From a virus, in IMG/VR virus record IMGVR_UViG_3300008448_000236, positions 1 to 39,374 of that record: 39,374 nucleotides of DNA; one strand, 5' to 3'. The translations under genes were made by a program, and so were the position numbers. This document shows, piece by piece, positions 1 through 5,642 of this stretch (position 1 is the stretch's first letter; every line of letters starts with the position of its first letter). The notes below the pieces were generated by a model, which was given only the letters and a program-made list of their open reading frames with translations, was not told the DNA's origin and made no database searches.

Positions 1-114
1 ACAACAGACAGCAGTAGAATGGTTTCACAAAAAAACTTGGGAACTAAAAATGCTTTTAGAAAAGCAACAAATATCAGTAGGTGAATATGGCGTTGCTTAC
101 TATGATATATTTGA
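1..114. repeat. Terminal direct repeat, left copy
   Basis: These 114 bases are identical to the last 114 bases of the window (39261-39374). A gene starting at 39256 stays in frame when the ends are joined, so the sequence is a closed circle of 39,260 bp read slightly past its start. The overlap is most simply an assembly overlap of a circular or circularly permuted genome. A genuine short terminal repeat is possible but less likely, because the repeat sits inside a gene. Confidence 0.95.
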
Positions 115-271
115 ACAAGCCAAACAAATGGAAAGGGAGCAGATAGAGAGTGCGTTTTTTAAAGGGCATTGTGATGGCTATAATGCAGGAGTGTCTCTTT
201 ATTCAGAAGTAGAATTTCAATCATCAGACCAATACTACACCCAAACCTACGGCAATAACCAAACTAAATAA
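2..271 (+). CDS. QTAVEW-family small phage protein, 3' part (start lies at 39256 across the circular junction)
   Basis: This is the downstream part of a gene whose ATG is at 39256. The joined product is 91 aa, beginning MVQQTAVEWFHKK and ending DQYYTQTYGNNQTK. Small proteins with a QQTAVEW start, an A(K/E)xMExxQIxxA middle and a QYYxxTYG end are common in Bacteroidota phages and prophages, and their function is not known to me. The ATG at position 50 is internal and not the likely start. The paralogue at 462 shares both ends. A second copy of its first 119 bases is present at the right end only because the circle is written past its start. Confidence 0.85.
   Translation, partial: QQTAVEWFHKKTWELKMLLEKQQISVGEYGVAYYDIFEQAKQMEREQIESAFFKGHCDGYNAGVSLYSEVEFQSSDQYYTQTYGNNQTK
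225..259. repeat. 35-bp direct repeat, copy 1 (3' end of the QTAVEW gene)
   Basis: This stretch encodes the shared C-terminal DQYYTxTYGNN segment. It matches 655-689 with one difference in 35 bases (C at 242, A at 672). The middles of the two genes have diverged strongly while this end is nearly identical. Confidence 0.85.
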
Positions 272-274
272 CCT

Positions 275-451
275 ATGAAAGAAGAAATATTGAAAGAGTT
301 GATAAAAGAAATGGAAGATAGGGTATATACGTTTGAGAAAAATCGGGATTTATACAAAGAAATAGATTCTTCACATGGCTATTGGGATGGCAAACGTTCA
401 GAAGCAGCTTTTATGGTAGAAAAATTAACTTGGATTTTAGAAAACGAATAA
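275..451 (+). CDS. Small hypothetical protein, 58 aa
   Basis: An ATG follows the previous stop by three bases, in the same AATAACCTATG context as its neighbours. The product starts MKEEILKELIKEMEDRVYTF and ends KLTWILENE. It is charged and predicted helical, with no motif I recognise and no membrane segment. It sits between two QTAVEW-family genes and probably belongs to the same accessory block. Tight spacing, the shared start context and consistent length support it as a real gene; its function is unknown. Confidence 0.7.
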   Translation: MKEEILKELIKEMEDRVYTFEKNRDLYKEIDSSHGYWDGKRSEAAFMVEKLTWILENE

Positions 452-461
452 ATAATAACCT

Positions 462-704
462 ATGGCACAACAGACAGCAATGTTTTCAAGAGAGGACAAA
501 ATGAAACTATTAGAAAATGCTAATACTTTTAAATGGCTTACAATAAAACAATTGCTTAAATTGATTTGGTGGGAATGGTTTAACAAAAAAAAAATTGAAG
601 CATTTTATAATGGGTTAAATATGGGTAAGGCAGCGATTTTTGCTTACAAGGATGCAGACCAATACTACACCAAAACCTACGGCAATAACACTAAAACTAA
701 ATAA
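462..704 (+). CDS. QTAVEW-family small phage protein, paralogue
   Basis: An 80-aa product that begins MAQQTAMFSRED and ends DQYYTKTYGNNTKTK. The first six and last roughly twelve residues match the protein spanning the circular junction, while the middle (residues 8-65) is different and rich in Trp, Lys and Ile (for example IKQLLKLIWWEWFNKKK). The pattern looks like a duplicated gene with an exchanged or rapidly changed core. The start codon has the same AATAACCTATGG context as its relatives. Function unknown. Confidence 0.8.
   Translation: MAQQTAMFSREDKMKLLENANTFKWLTIKQLLKLIWWEWFNKKKIEAFYNGLNMGKAAIFAYKDADQYYTKTYGNNTKTK
655..689. repeat. 35-bp direct repeat, copy 2
   Basis: Second copy of the repeat at 225-259, differing at one base, encoding the shared C-terminus of the two paralogues. 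Copies of this length flanking 430 bp could support homologous exchange or deletion of the block between them. Confidence 0.85.
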
Positions 705-708
705 ACAT

Positions 709-999
709 ATGTCATACGATTACGTTAGTAGTTTACCGGCATACAAAGAGGCTCCAGCCAAAAAAGACTATGCCCGGCAAATGGTATTTATTGCTATTTG
801 CAAACTTGCTCCATGCACCGATCGGCAAATTGCAGAACATTTGGGGTGGGCTATTAATCGAATAACCCCCCGGAGAGGAGAGCTTGTCGAAGAGGGGCAA
901 ATTATTCAGCACAGCAAAGCTCCGGATCCGGTGACCAAAAGAACGGTCAGCTGGTGGATAAAAAAGCCTGACGGAGCTATTCAGCAAAGTTTATTTTAA
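709..999 (+). CDS. Winged-helix DNA-binding protein, 96 aa
   Basis: The ATG at 709 is preferred over an upstream in-frame ATG at 640, which lies inside the preceding gene. Residues 20-90 read as a winged helix: a helical part with APCTDRQIAEHLGWAINRITPRR (helix-turn-helix, with DRQIAEHLGW then the recognition helix) followed by a short wing around QIIQHSKAPDPVTKRTVSWW. Such proteins occur early in phage genomes as regulators or replication accessories. It lies just upstream of a promoter and hairpin that could be its operator, but this is inference. It ends with QQSLF, and no enzyme motif is visible. Confidence 0.75.
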   Translation: MSYDYVSSLPAYKEAPAKKDYARQMVFIAICKLAPCTDRQIAEHLGWAINRITPRRGELVEEGQIIQHSKAPDPVTKRTVSWWIKKPDGAIQQSLF

Positions 1000-1015
1000 A
1001 AAAATGAAAACATAT

Positions 1016-1045
1016 TTTGCAAGTACAAAATATTGTCTAAATTTG
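1016..1045 (+). promoter_or_regulatory. Bacteroidota-type promoter for the replication operon
   Basis: TTTG at 1016-1019 and TAAATTTG at 1038-1045, a perfect TAnnTTTG -7 box with an 18-base spacer. The spacer contains GTACAAAATATTGTC (1023-1037), nearly identical to sequences in the promoters at 8090 and 35603. The start site should fall around 1050. Confidence 0.75.
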
Positions 1046-1054
1046 TTTCGCAAT

Positions 1055-1083
1055 CCGAACAGCAAACTGGTACTGTTGTTCGG
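1055..1083 (+). promoter_or_regulatory. Inverted repeat at the start of the leader (operator or 5' hairpin)
   Basis: CCGAACAGC (1055-1063) pairs with GTTGTTCGG (1075-1083) over nine positions including one G-T, around an 11-base loop. It begins within a few bases of the expected transcription start, so it may be a repressor operator, an RNA-stabilising 5' hairpin, or both. No run of T follows, so it is not a simple terminator. Confidence 0.55.
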
Positions 1084-1148
1084 GTTAATGGTTAGGTTTA
1101 ACAAGGGGGGTGGCAGAAGTACCAGCTGTTGCTCCCCTTTATTTATTT

Positions 1149-1823
1149 ATGGCAACAAACCCCGTTTTTCCGCTTTATTATAATGACATTGACCGTTCAA
1201 CCCGTGACTGGACGGACGAAGAGTTTGGCTGTTATATGAGGCTATTGATACACCAATGGGCGCAAGGAGAGCTACCAAAAGAGCCGGAGAGATTACAGCG
1301 CATAACTACAAGTTTGGTAACAAGTTGGTTAAAAGTTGGTAAGAAGTTCGTAGAAACTGACACTGGTTTGGTTAACACAAGGCTGGAAGAGATCCGAGCT
1401 GAGAGGCTGGCGTTTTCTCAAAAACAGTCCCAAAATAGGCAGAAAAGAACCGAAAGGAATAAAATTCAACCAGTAGTTAACCAAAATTCTACCAAAACTC
1501 TACCAAAAGTTAACCTTCATATTGAAGATGAAGATGAAGATAAAAAACAAATAGAGGGGGTTAAGGGGGAGAGATTAACCGAAATGGAAATTGGGGGTAC
1601 AAGGGAGTACATTGCAATTACCGGTCAGCGCAAATTAACCTCCGAACAAATTGAAGAGTATTGGAAAGCCTACCTCATACATTCTACCGGCATTGTACAC
1701 GTTAACCGAACCCGCCAGCTCCAGCACTTTAGAAACTGGCTCAAACTACAACCACATGAAAAGTCTAAAAACAGAACTGCAAAGGATCCAAGCAAGCCCG
1801 GAGCAGTCAGAACAGCAATTTGA
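1149..1823 (+). CDS. DUF1376/YdaU-like replication protein (initiator-like)
   Basis: From the ATG at 1149 the product is 224 aa and begins MATNPVFPLYYNDIDRSTRDW; a GTG at 1110 would add 13 residues that do not resemble the family. Residues 1-90 match the DUF1376 pattern: PxFPxYxxD, then EEFGCYMRLLIHQW, LP..PERLQRI, WLKVGKKFV and LVNTRLEEIR. The middle is Lys, Asn and Asp/Glu rich (EDEDEDKKQ), and residues 160-210 form a second helical segment. In phages this family usually precedes a helicase loader, as here (68-bp overlap), corresponding to the lambda O-P arrangement. The gene contains 11-bp-phased repeats that look like an origin. The biochemical role is inferred. Confidence 0.75.
   Translation: MATNPVFPLYYNDIDRSTRDWTDEEFGCYMRLLIHQWAQGELPKEPERLQRITTSLVTSWLKVGKKFVETDTGLVNTRLEEIRAERLAFSQKQSQNRQKRTERNKIQPVVNQNSTKTLPKVNLHIEDEDEDKKQIEGVKGERLTEMEIGGTREYIAITGQRKLTSEQIEEYWKAYLIHSTGIVHVNRTRQLQHFRNWLKLQPHEKSKNRTAKDPSKPGAVRTAI
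1313..1508. repeat. Candidate replication origin: two opposed arrays of 11-bp-phased iterons
   Basis: Forward copies of a TTGGTWA motif: TTTGGTAAC (1313), GTTGGTTAA (1324), GTTGGTAAG (1335), GTTCGTAGA (1346) and TTTGGTTAA (1367). The first four are spaced exactly 11 bp, and the fifth is 21 bp on. Reverse-oriented copies: TAACCAAAA (1478), CTACCAAAA (1489) and CTACCAAAA (1500), again exactly 11 bp apart. Eleven is not a multiple of three, so a protein repeat does not explain the pattern. The position inside an initiator-like gene, just before a helicase-loader gene, mirrors lambda ori in gene O. Confidence 0.55.
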
Positions 1824-2661
1824 TTACCGGCAAATATTGACCGAAAAGGAAATTGAGCAACACTTGTCTTACTACATGGAGAGAGAAAAAAAGCATTTTG
1901 CTTATCGCATGGCAGACAGTGGACTTAACCCTAACCGTATTGCTCAAAAAATGGCAGAAAAGCAATGGGGCATTTCAGACGAAGAGAGAGAGCGAATATT
2001 GACGGAGGCGGCTAAGCGTAAGGTATGGCATTTAGAGGACGAACAAGCTAAAGAAAAAAGACACCAGCAGTACGAAGAGCAAAAGAGATTGGAGGCAAGC
2101 AAGTGGACGGCAGCCGCAATAAGAGAGCTGATTGAGCAGCACTACATTGGCAAGCATGGTAATTTCATAAACAACCCCTCTCAGTCAAAGTACATTTCAG
2201 CTCTTAGCTATTTTTTGTCAAATGATTTAAGGTTTGAAACCGAGCTGAATTTTTCTTTTCAAAAAGGCTTGCTTATAACTGGCGACAGTGGGGTAGGAAA
2301 AACCGAAACGCTCAAAGCCGTAAAAAACAACCCTATAAAGCCGCTGCAAATAGTTTCAACAGTATGGGTGACTCAGGTTATCAAAACCTCCGGCGACATT
2401 GTTTTACCTGACGACAAAATTGTGGTGCTGGACGACGTTGGCTGCGAGCCAATACCGATTAAGCATTACGGGACTGACATACGCTGGTTTGCTGACTTAA
2501 TCGAAAGCCGGTATATCGGTCAGACCGATTACAGCAATTTGATAATAACAACGAACTTAGACGGCGACCAAATAGAGCAGTTGTATGGCTATCGAATAAG
2601 GAGCCGGGTACGTCAAATGTTTAACATTATTTCAGTTGTAGGGGAGGACATAAGGAAATGA
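1756..2661 (+). CDS. DnaC-like helicase loader (AAA+ ATPase)
   Basis: The ATG at 1756 gives 301 aa; upstream codons in this frame lie inside the preceding gene and do not look like the family. Residues about 60-140 are highly charged and helical. The ATPase core follows: Walker A GDSGVGKT at 176-183, Walker B KIVVLDDVG near 221, sensor-1-like LIITTNLDGDQI, and RIRSRVRQMF near the C-terminus with the arginines expected for an arginine finger. Proteins of this type load the replicative helicase onto the origin. No phage helicase or primase gene is visible, so the host helicase is the likely partner. It overlaps the next gene by ATGA. Confidence 0.85.
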   Translation: MKSLKTELQRIQASPEQSEQQFDYRQILTEKEIEQHLSYYMEREKKHFAYRMADSGLNPNRIAQKMAEKQWGISDEERERILTEAAKRKVWHLEDEQAKEKRHQQYEEQKRLEASKWTAAAIRELIEQHYIGKHGNFINNPSQSKYISALSYFLSNDLRFETELNFSFQKGLLITGDSGVGKTETLKAVKNNPIKPLQIVSTVWVTQVIKTSGDIVLPDDKIVVLDDVGCEPIPIKHYGTDIRWFADLIESRYIGQTDYSNLIITTNLDGDQIEQLYGYRIRSRVRQMFNIISVVGEDIRK

Positions 2662-2846
2662 CACAAGTTACAGCAATACTTAAAGTAGATATTTTTAGCA
2701 CATTTCGCTCTTCCGTGCAATATGGCAAAAAGGGAGATAAGGTAAGAATAATAGCAGTAAGAGATCATGTAATGATTGTTGAAAATAAAAATGGCAATAG
2801 GTTTTCAGTACGTCACGAAAAACTTATTTATGAAAACATGCAATAA
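2658..2846 (+). CDS. Small hypothetical protein, SH3/KOW-like, 62 aa
   Basis: It starts in an ATGA overlap with the helicase loader. The predicted fold is beta-rich: a KKGDKVRIIAVRDHVMIVEN core followed by NRFSVRHEKLIYE resembles small SH3/KOW-like barrels found in many short phage proteins. There is no catalytic motif or signal peptide. The position in the replication operon suggests co-expression, but its function is unknown. Confidence 0.65.
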   Translation: MTQVTAILKVDIFSTFRSSVQYGKKGDKVRIIAVRDHVMIVENKNGNRFSVRHEKLIYENMQ

Positions 2847-2991
2847 ATGTAAAATAGAAAAGCCTCTCTCAGAATTTAATTACAGCATGAGCCACGGACA
2901 AAGCAGAATAGGACACTGCAAAGATTGCGGAAAGAAGATAAAAAAGGAACGTGTAAAAAAGATAAAAGAGGGAACAATTCAAGCGTATTAA
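2830..2991 (+). CDS. Small zinc-ribbon protein, 53 aa
   Basis: The ATG at 2830 lies inside the end of the preceding gene (17-bp overlap) and gives MKTCNKCKIEKPLSEFNYS. Two CxxC pairs, C4/C7 (CNKC) and CKDC near residue 34, are spaced like a zinc ribbon, with a basic tail (KKIKKERVKKIK). KxCxxCxxxKPLSEF zinc-ribbon proteins are frequent in phages, either alone or fused in front of HNH nucleases. No HNH core is present here. A DNA- or RNA-binding role is likely but unproven. Confidence 0.7.
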   Translation: MKTCNKCKIEKPLSEFNYSMSHGQSRIGHCKDCGKKIKKERVKKIKEGTIQAY

Positions 2992-3018
2992 AAATTTTAA
3001 TAATCAAAAACAAAAACC

Positions 3019-3399
3019 ATGAAACTAAAAACTTTCAACACAGAAAACACCTATTCCCAGCGTGAATCAAAGCCATTTATCTCGGTAAGCCAAAAAACCG
3101 GGTTATTCGGATTTAACAGAGGCGCTTATGAGGCCATGGGATTAAAAGCGGGCGACCAAGTTCAATTCCATCAAAACGAGGAGAACCCCGAAGAATGGTT
3201 TATTGAAAAAGTAAAGCAAGGCGGTTTTACCCTTCGGGATTATAAAGAAAGGTCTTTGCTATTCAATAACACGACTCTTGCCCGAACAATATTTGATTCA
3301 GTTGGATCTGAACAAATAAGTGGCCGGCTGATTATTGGCGAACAGGTAAAATTTGGTAAGCAATTATTTCACACACTTATTACTGCATCCTTAAAATAA
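3019..3399 (+). CDS. Hypothetical protein with AbrB-like N-terminal segment, 126 aa
   Basis: It starts after an A-rich stretch (AAAACAAAAACCATG). Residues 15-60 (KPFISVSQKTGLFGFNRGA, then AMGLKAGDQVQFHQ) resemble the swapped-hairpin AbrB/SpoVT layout in which an I-S-F strand pair is followed by GLKxGDxV. Related short proteins occur in early regions of Bacteroidota phages. The C-terminal half is of unknown type, and no enzyme motif is visible. A DNA-binding regulatory role is possible, not established. Confidence 0.65.
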   Translation: MKLKTFNTENTYSQRESKPFISVSQKTGLFGFNRGAYEAMGLKAGDQVQFHQNEENPEEWFIEKVKQGGFTLRDYKERSLLFNNTTLARTIFDSVGSEQISGRLIIGEQVKFGKQLFHTLITASLK

Positions 3400-3414
3400 A
3401 AAATAAGCAGCGGC

Positions 3415-3621
3415 ATGAATAAGCACAAGCTACTTTACACGATTGATAAGTTCGTGACTAAATATTTAATGAATTGTTACGGACTCATTATATTGATACC
3501 AGCTTTGATATTGACAAGCGCTGTAAGACTGGTTTATAATTTTGCATGGTGGACTATTAGGGATATAAAAATTAAAATTAAAAAAACATGGCAACAAACA
3601 TCAGCGTCAAAATGGACGTAA
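3415..3621 (+). CDS. Small membrane protein, 68 aa
   Basis: One strong hydrophobic segment at residues 22-44 (YGLIILIPALILTSAVRLVY) is followed by an aromatic/basic stretch (NFAWWTIRDIKIKIKKTWQQ), consistent with a single-pass inner-membrane protein with a positive cytoplasmic side. It overlaps the next gene by 34 bp, longer than its neighbours, so a shorter real product is possible. Function unknown. Confidence 0.55.
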   Translation: MNKHKLLYTIDKFVTKYLMNCYGLIILIPALILTSAVRLVYNFAWWTIRDIKIKIKKTWQQTSASKWT

Positions 3622-3860
3622 AAAAGATTGACAAAAAAAGACTCTACGTTGGCGAAAAGGGAATTTATTTAGACGCCACAATTATCATGTTCGACGAACC
3701 CGACAAGTACGGCAACAATGGAATGATTGTGGAGAACATCACCGAAGAGGAGCGCAAGGCAGACAAAAAGGGGACTATATTGGGTAACGTCAAGTATATT
3801 GTAAAAAAGCAAAAGACGGAAGAGGAGAAAAAAGAGGAAACCGACGACTTACCTTTTTAA
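3588..3860 (+). CDS. SSB-like small protein with acidic DDLPF tail
   Basis: A 90-aa product starting MATNISVKMDVKKIDKKRLY. Residues 1-70 look like a small beta-barrel (KGIYLDATIIMFDEPDKYG, GTILGNVKYI). The C-terminus is charged and ends ETDDLPF, closely matching the acidic DDDIPF-type tip that single-stranded DNA-binding proteins use to recruit partners. Proteins of this shape are common in Bacteroidota phages beside replication and recombination genes. A ssDNA-binding role is inferred from the tail, the size and the location; the OB fold itself is not proven. Confidence 0.65.
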   Translation: MATNISVKMDVKKIDKKRLYVGEKGIYLDATIIMFDEPDKYGNNGMIVENITEEERKADKKGTILGNVKYIVKKQKTEEEKKEETDDLPF

Positions 3861-3870
3861 CATTTACAAA

Positions 3871-4089
3871 ATGATAGTACAAACTATTCACGAAATACTG
3901 AACCCCTTTGACGTTGAAACGCCGTTAGGTTATGGCGTGGCAATTTTCCTCATAGCCGGATCCATACACAGCAACCCGCAATTCATGGTGAGGCTGTATG
4001 AAAGCGGAATTGTGAGAACAGTTGATCAAAACGACATAAAAATTTACGGCAACCCTACAACCGGAGAGCCTTTAATACCAAAAAAATGA
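3871..4089 (+). CDS. Small hypothetical protein, 72 aa
   Basis: It starts ten bases after the previous stop and overlaps the following gene by ATGA. The N-terminal half has a mildly hydrophobic segment (PLGYGVAIFLIAGSIHSN), too short and polar for a confident membrane span. The C-terminal half (VRLYESGIVRTVDQNDIKIYG) looks beta-rich. No family recognised. Tight packing between two good genes supports expression. Confidence 0.6.
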   Translation: MIVQTIHEILNPFDVETPLGYGVAIFLIAGSIHSNPQFMVRLYESGIVRTVDQNDIKIYGNPTTGEPLIPKK

Positions 4090-4610
4090 AACCAATACTT
4101 GCTATTTTGATTTTTGTTAACACTGCCGTTTTTGGTCAGTCAACGAACAGCTTTATATTCAGCCAGTCGTCAGCCAACAGCGTTTCCGTGGAGTTTAAGA
4201 CGGTTAAAAACAACAGCGAAATAATATACGGAGGAGGCATTTCGTTTTTTTACAACAAAGGAAACAAGGGGAAAGATTACACCGGCTTTGTGCCAAACTT
4301 TGCCGCCAGCTCATACGAGAGGATATTGTCAAACGACGGTAGCATATTCGCAATAGTGGGAAACAAAATAAACGAAAGGCTGTATTGCAATTTTCGTTTC
4401 GGCTTAGGGGTGCAAACCTTGTTTTACAACGGAGTAGGACTGCCCTCAATGCCAAGTGAGCTTTGGTACGTCCGGCAAAAGGGGTACACCGATATAATGT
4501 TTGGGCTAAATTTCCAGTACAATATAGGGAACTTTTCTTTATCAGCCGGGTGGGACAAGTTCAATAAATACAATTTTGGGTTCGGCTTTAACTTCAATGA
4601 TAAAAAATAA
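4086..4610 (+). CDS. Exported beta-barrel-like outer membrane protein
   Basis: A 174-aa product. Residues 1-18 (MKPILAILIFVNTAVFGQ) form a Sec signal peptide with likely cleavage near VFG-Q. The mature part alternates polar and hydrophobic residues in aromatic-rich strands separated by turns (IIYGGGISFFYNKGN, LYCNFRFGLGVQTLFY, DIMFGLNFQYNIGN, FSLSAGWDKFNKYNF) and ends on GFGFNFN, the typical aromatic end of an outer-membrane barrel. It starts in an ATGA overlap inside the early operon, so it would be made during infection and is probably not a virion protein. Superinfection exclusion by masking a receptor is a reasonable hypothesis. Confidence 0.7.
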   Translation: MKPILAILIFVNTAVFGQSTNSFIFSQSSANSVSVEFKTVKNNSEIIYGGGISFFYNKGNKGKDYTGFVPNFAASSYERILSNDGSIFAIVGNKINERLYCNFRFGLGVQTLFYNGVGLPSMPSELWYVRQKGYTDIMFGLNFQYNIGNFSLSAGWDKFNKYNFGFGFNFNDKK

Positions 4611-4614
4611 CACC

Positions 4615-4707
4615 ATGAATGTTTTTGCAATTATCTTTATTCTCATATGTATTGTAGTGTACAGCGCTGGAAGTTATGACTACAAACACCGTAAAACCGA
4701 TAAGTAA
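4615..4707 (+). CDS. Mini membrane protein, 30 aa
   Basis: The ATG five bases after the beta-barrel gene encodes MNVFAIIFILICIVVYSAGS followed by a basic tail (YDYKHRKTDK). One transmembrane helix fills residues 2-19 with its positive side at the C-terminus. The stop overlaps the next start (TAATG), so the reading frame fits the operon. Too short for family assignment; function unknown. Confidence 0.55.
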   Translation: MNVFAIIFILICIVVYSAGSYDYKHRKTDK

Positions 4708-5105
4708 TGAATGACAAGAAACTTTGGAAGGTATTTAGCGAGTACATACGCCGCCGGGACTCTAACAAGGAGGGCTTTGGAAAGTGCTTCACTTGTCCCA
4801 GAATTATACACTGGAAGAAGGGCGACGCAGGACACGGTATTGGCCGGCAGCACAAAGGGACAAAGTACAACGAGAAAAACAACCACCTCCAATGCAAGCA
4901 TTGCAACGGCTTTGAAGGCGGCAAAAGAGAAGTTTACCGGGACGCGATGAACAAAAGATACGGACCGGAAACGTGGGCTTTAATGGAGGCCGCCTCCAAA
5001 AGACCGGCTAAGTGGAGCCAGTTTGAAATCGACCAGCTCGAGAAGTATTACAAGCAAAAACTGAAAGAAATGGAGGCTGCAACCGAAGTATTAAAACTTT
5101 CGTAA
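4707..5105 (+). CDS. ninG: NinG-like recombination protein (zinc/HNH-type nuclease fold)
   Basis: A 132-aa product with the lambda NinG (Rap) pattern: LWKVFSEYIRRRDSN, then CFTC (C27, C30), an HW and DAGH segment (H43), a QHKGTKYNEKNNHLQC turn, CKHC (C63, C66) and KRYGPETWALME. NinG-family proteins act in phage recombination, resolving branched DNA. The conserved cysteines and histidines of the zinc-bound core are present and the length is near that of Bacteroidota phage relatives. It starts on the stop of the previous gene and ends just before the terminase genes. Confidence 0.8.
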   Translation: MNDKKLWKVFSEYIRRRDSNKEGFGKCFTCPRIIHWKKGDAGHGIGRQHKGTKYNEKNNHLQCKHCNGFEGGKREVYRDAMNKRYGPETWALMEAASKRPAKWSQFEIDQLEKYYKQKLKEMEAATEVLKLS

Positions 5106-5114
5106 CTTTATACT

Positions 5115-5642
5115 ATGGCAAAACCACTAAAAATATCAAATCCCAAAAAACAAGTATTGAAAAAGGGGGCAAAGCCAACACCCACCCAAAAAAAAGGGGC
5201 TGATAAAAATGAAGCAAAGAAGGTTAAGTCAGGCAAGCCAGTGGGCAGGCCTTCCGTTTACACCCAAGAAATTGCAGACAAAATTTGCGAAGAAATTGCA
5301 ACATCAAACAAAAGCATAAGGACAATATGCGCAATGGACGGTATGCCCGCCGTTTCCACGGTTTTAAAATGGTTGCAAGATGGGGCAAATGGATTTACGG
5401 AACAGTACGCGCGCGCGAAAGAAGAACAGGCCGACTTGCTCGTGGAGGATATGCTTGACATTGCGGAGCATGCAAGCGAAGATCACACTCCCTTTACTGG
5501 CAGCAATGTTGTTCAGCGCGACCGACTGCGAATAGAAACCCGAAAATGGATAGCCAGCAAGCTAAAACCAAAAAAGTATGGCGAAAAATTAGATGTTACC
5601 AACACTAACCGTACCATTATTGTCGAAGCTCCTGACGAATGA
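5115..5642 (+). CDS. terS: Terminase small subunit
   Basis: A 175-aa product. The first 40 residues are a Lys-rich disordered tail. Residues 43-110 carry the DNA-binding helix-turn-helix (GRPSVYTQEIADKICEEIA, SIRTICAMDGMPAVSTVLKWL) and a helical part (YARAKEEQADLLVEDMLDIA). The end has the common RIETRKWIASKLKPKKYGEK motif. This subunit recognises the packaging site and regulates the large subunit. Its stop overlaps the large-subunit ATG by four bases, which fixes the pair. The family pattern is clear, although small subunits vary strongly. Confidence 0.85.
   Translation: MAKPLKISNPKKQVLKKGAKPTPTQKKGADKNEAKKVKSGKPVGRPSVYTQEIADKICEEIATSNKSIRTICAMDGMPAVSTVLKWLQDGANGFTEQYARAKEEQADLLVEDMLDIAEHASEDHTPFTGSNVVQRDRLRIETRKWIASKLKPKKYGEKLDVTNTNRTIIVEAPDE

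Noticed and set aside
1110-1148. GTG start at 1110 for the DUF1376-like gene
   Set aside because: It adds 13 residues unlike the family, while the ATG at 1149 gives the typical MxxNPxFPxYxxD start.
1004-1183. 59-codon frame starting MKTYFASTKYCLNLF between the winged-helix gene and the DUF1376-like gene
   Set aside because: It runs through a strong promoter, the leader hairpin and the start of the next gene, and its sequence has no conserved character.
4204-4924. Several open frames on the minus strand, including in the 4.2-4.9 kb and 10.9-11.2 kb regions
   Set aside because: They are complementary shadows of well-supported plus-strand genes and contain no family motifs, promoters or sensible starts.
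5103-5110. TAACTTTA before terS as a promoter
   Set aside because: It has a GTATTAAAA-like spacer but no -33 TTG at the right distance and a mismatched -7 box; too weak to list.
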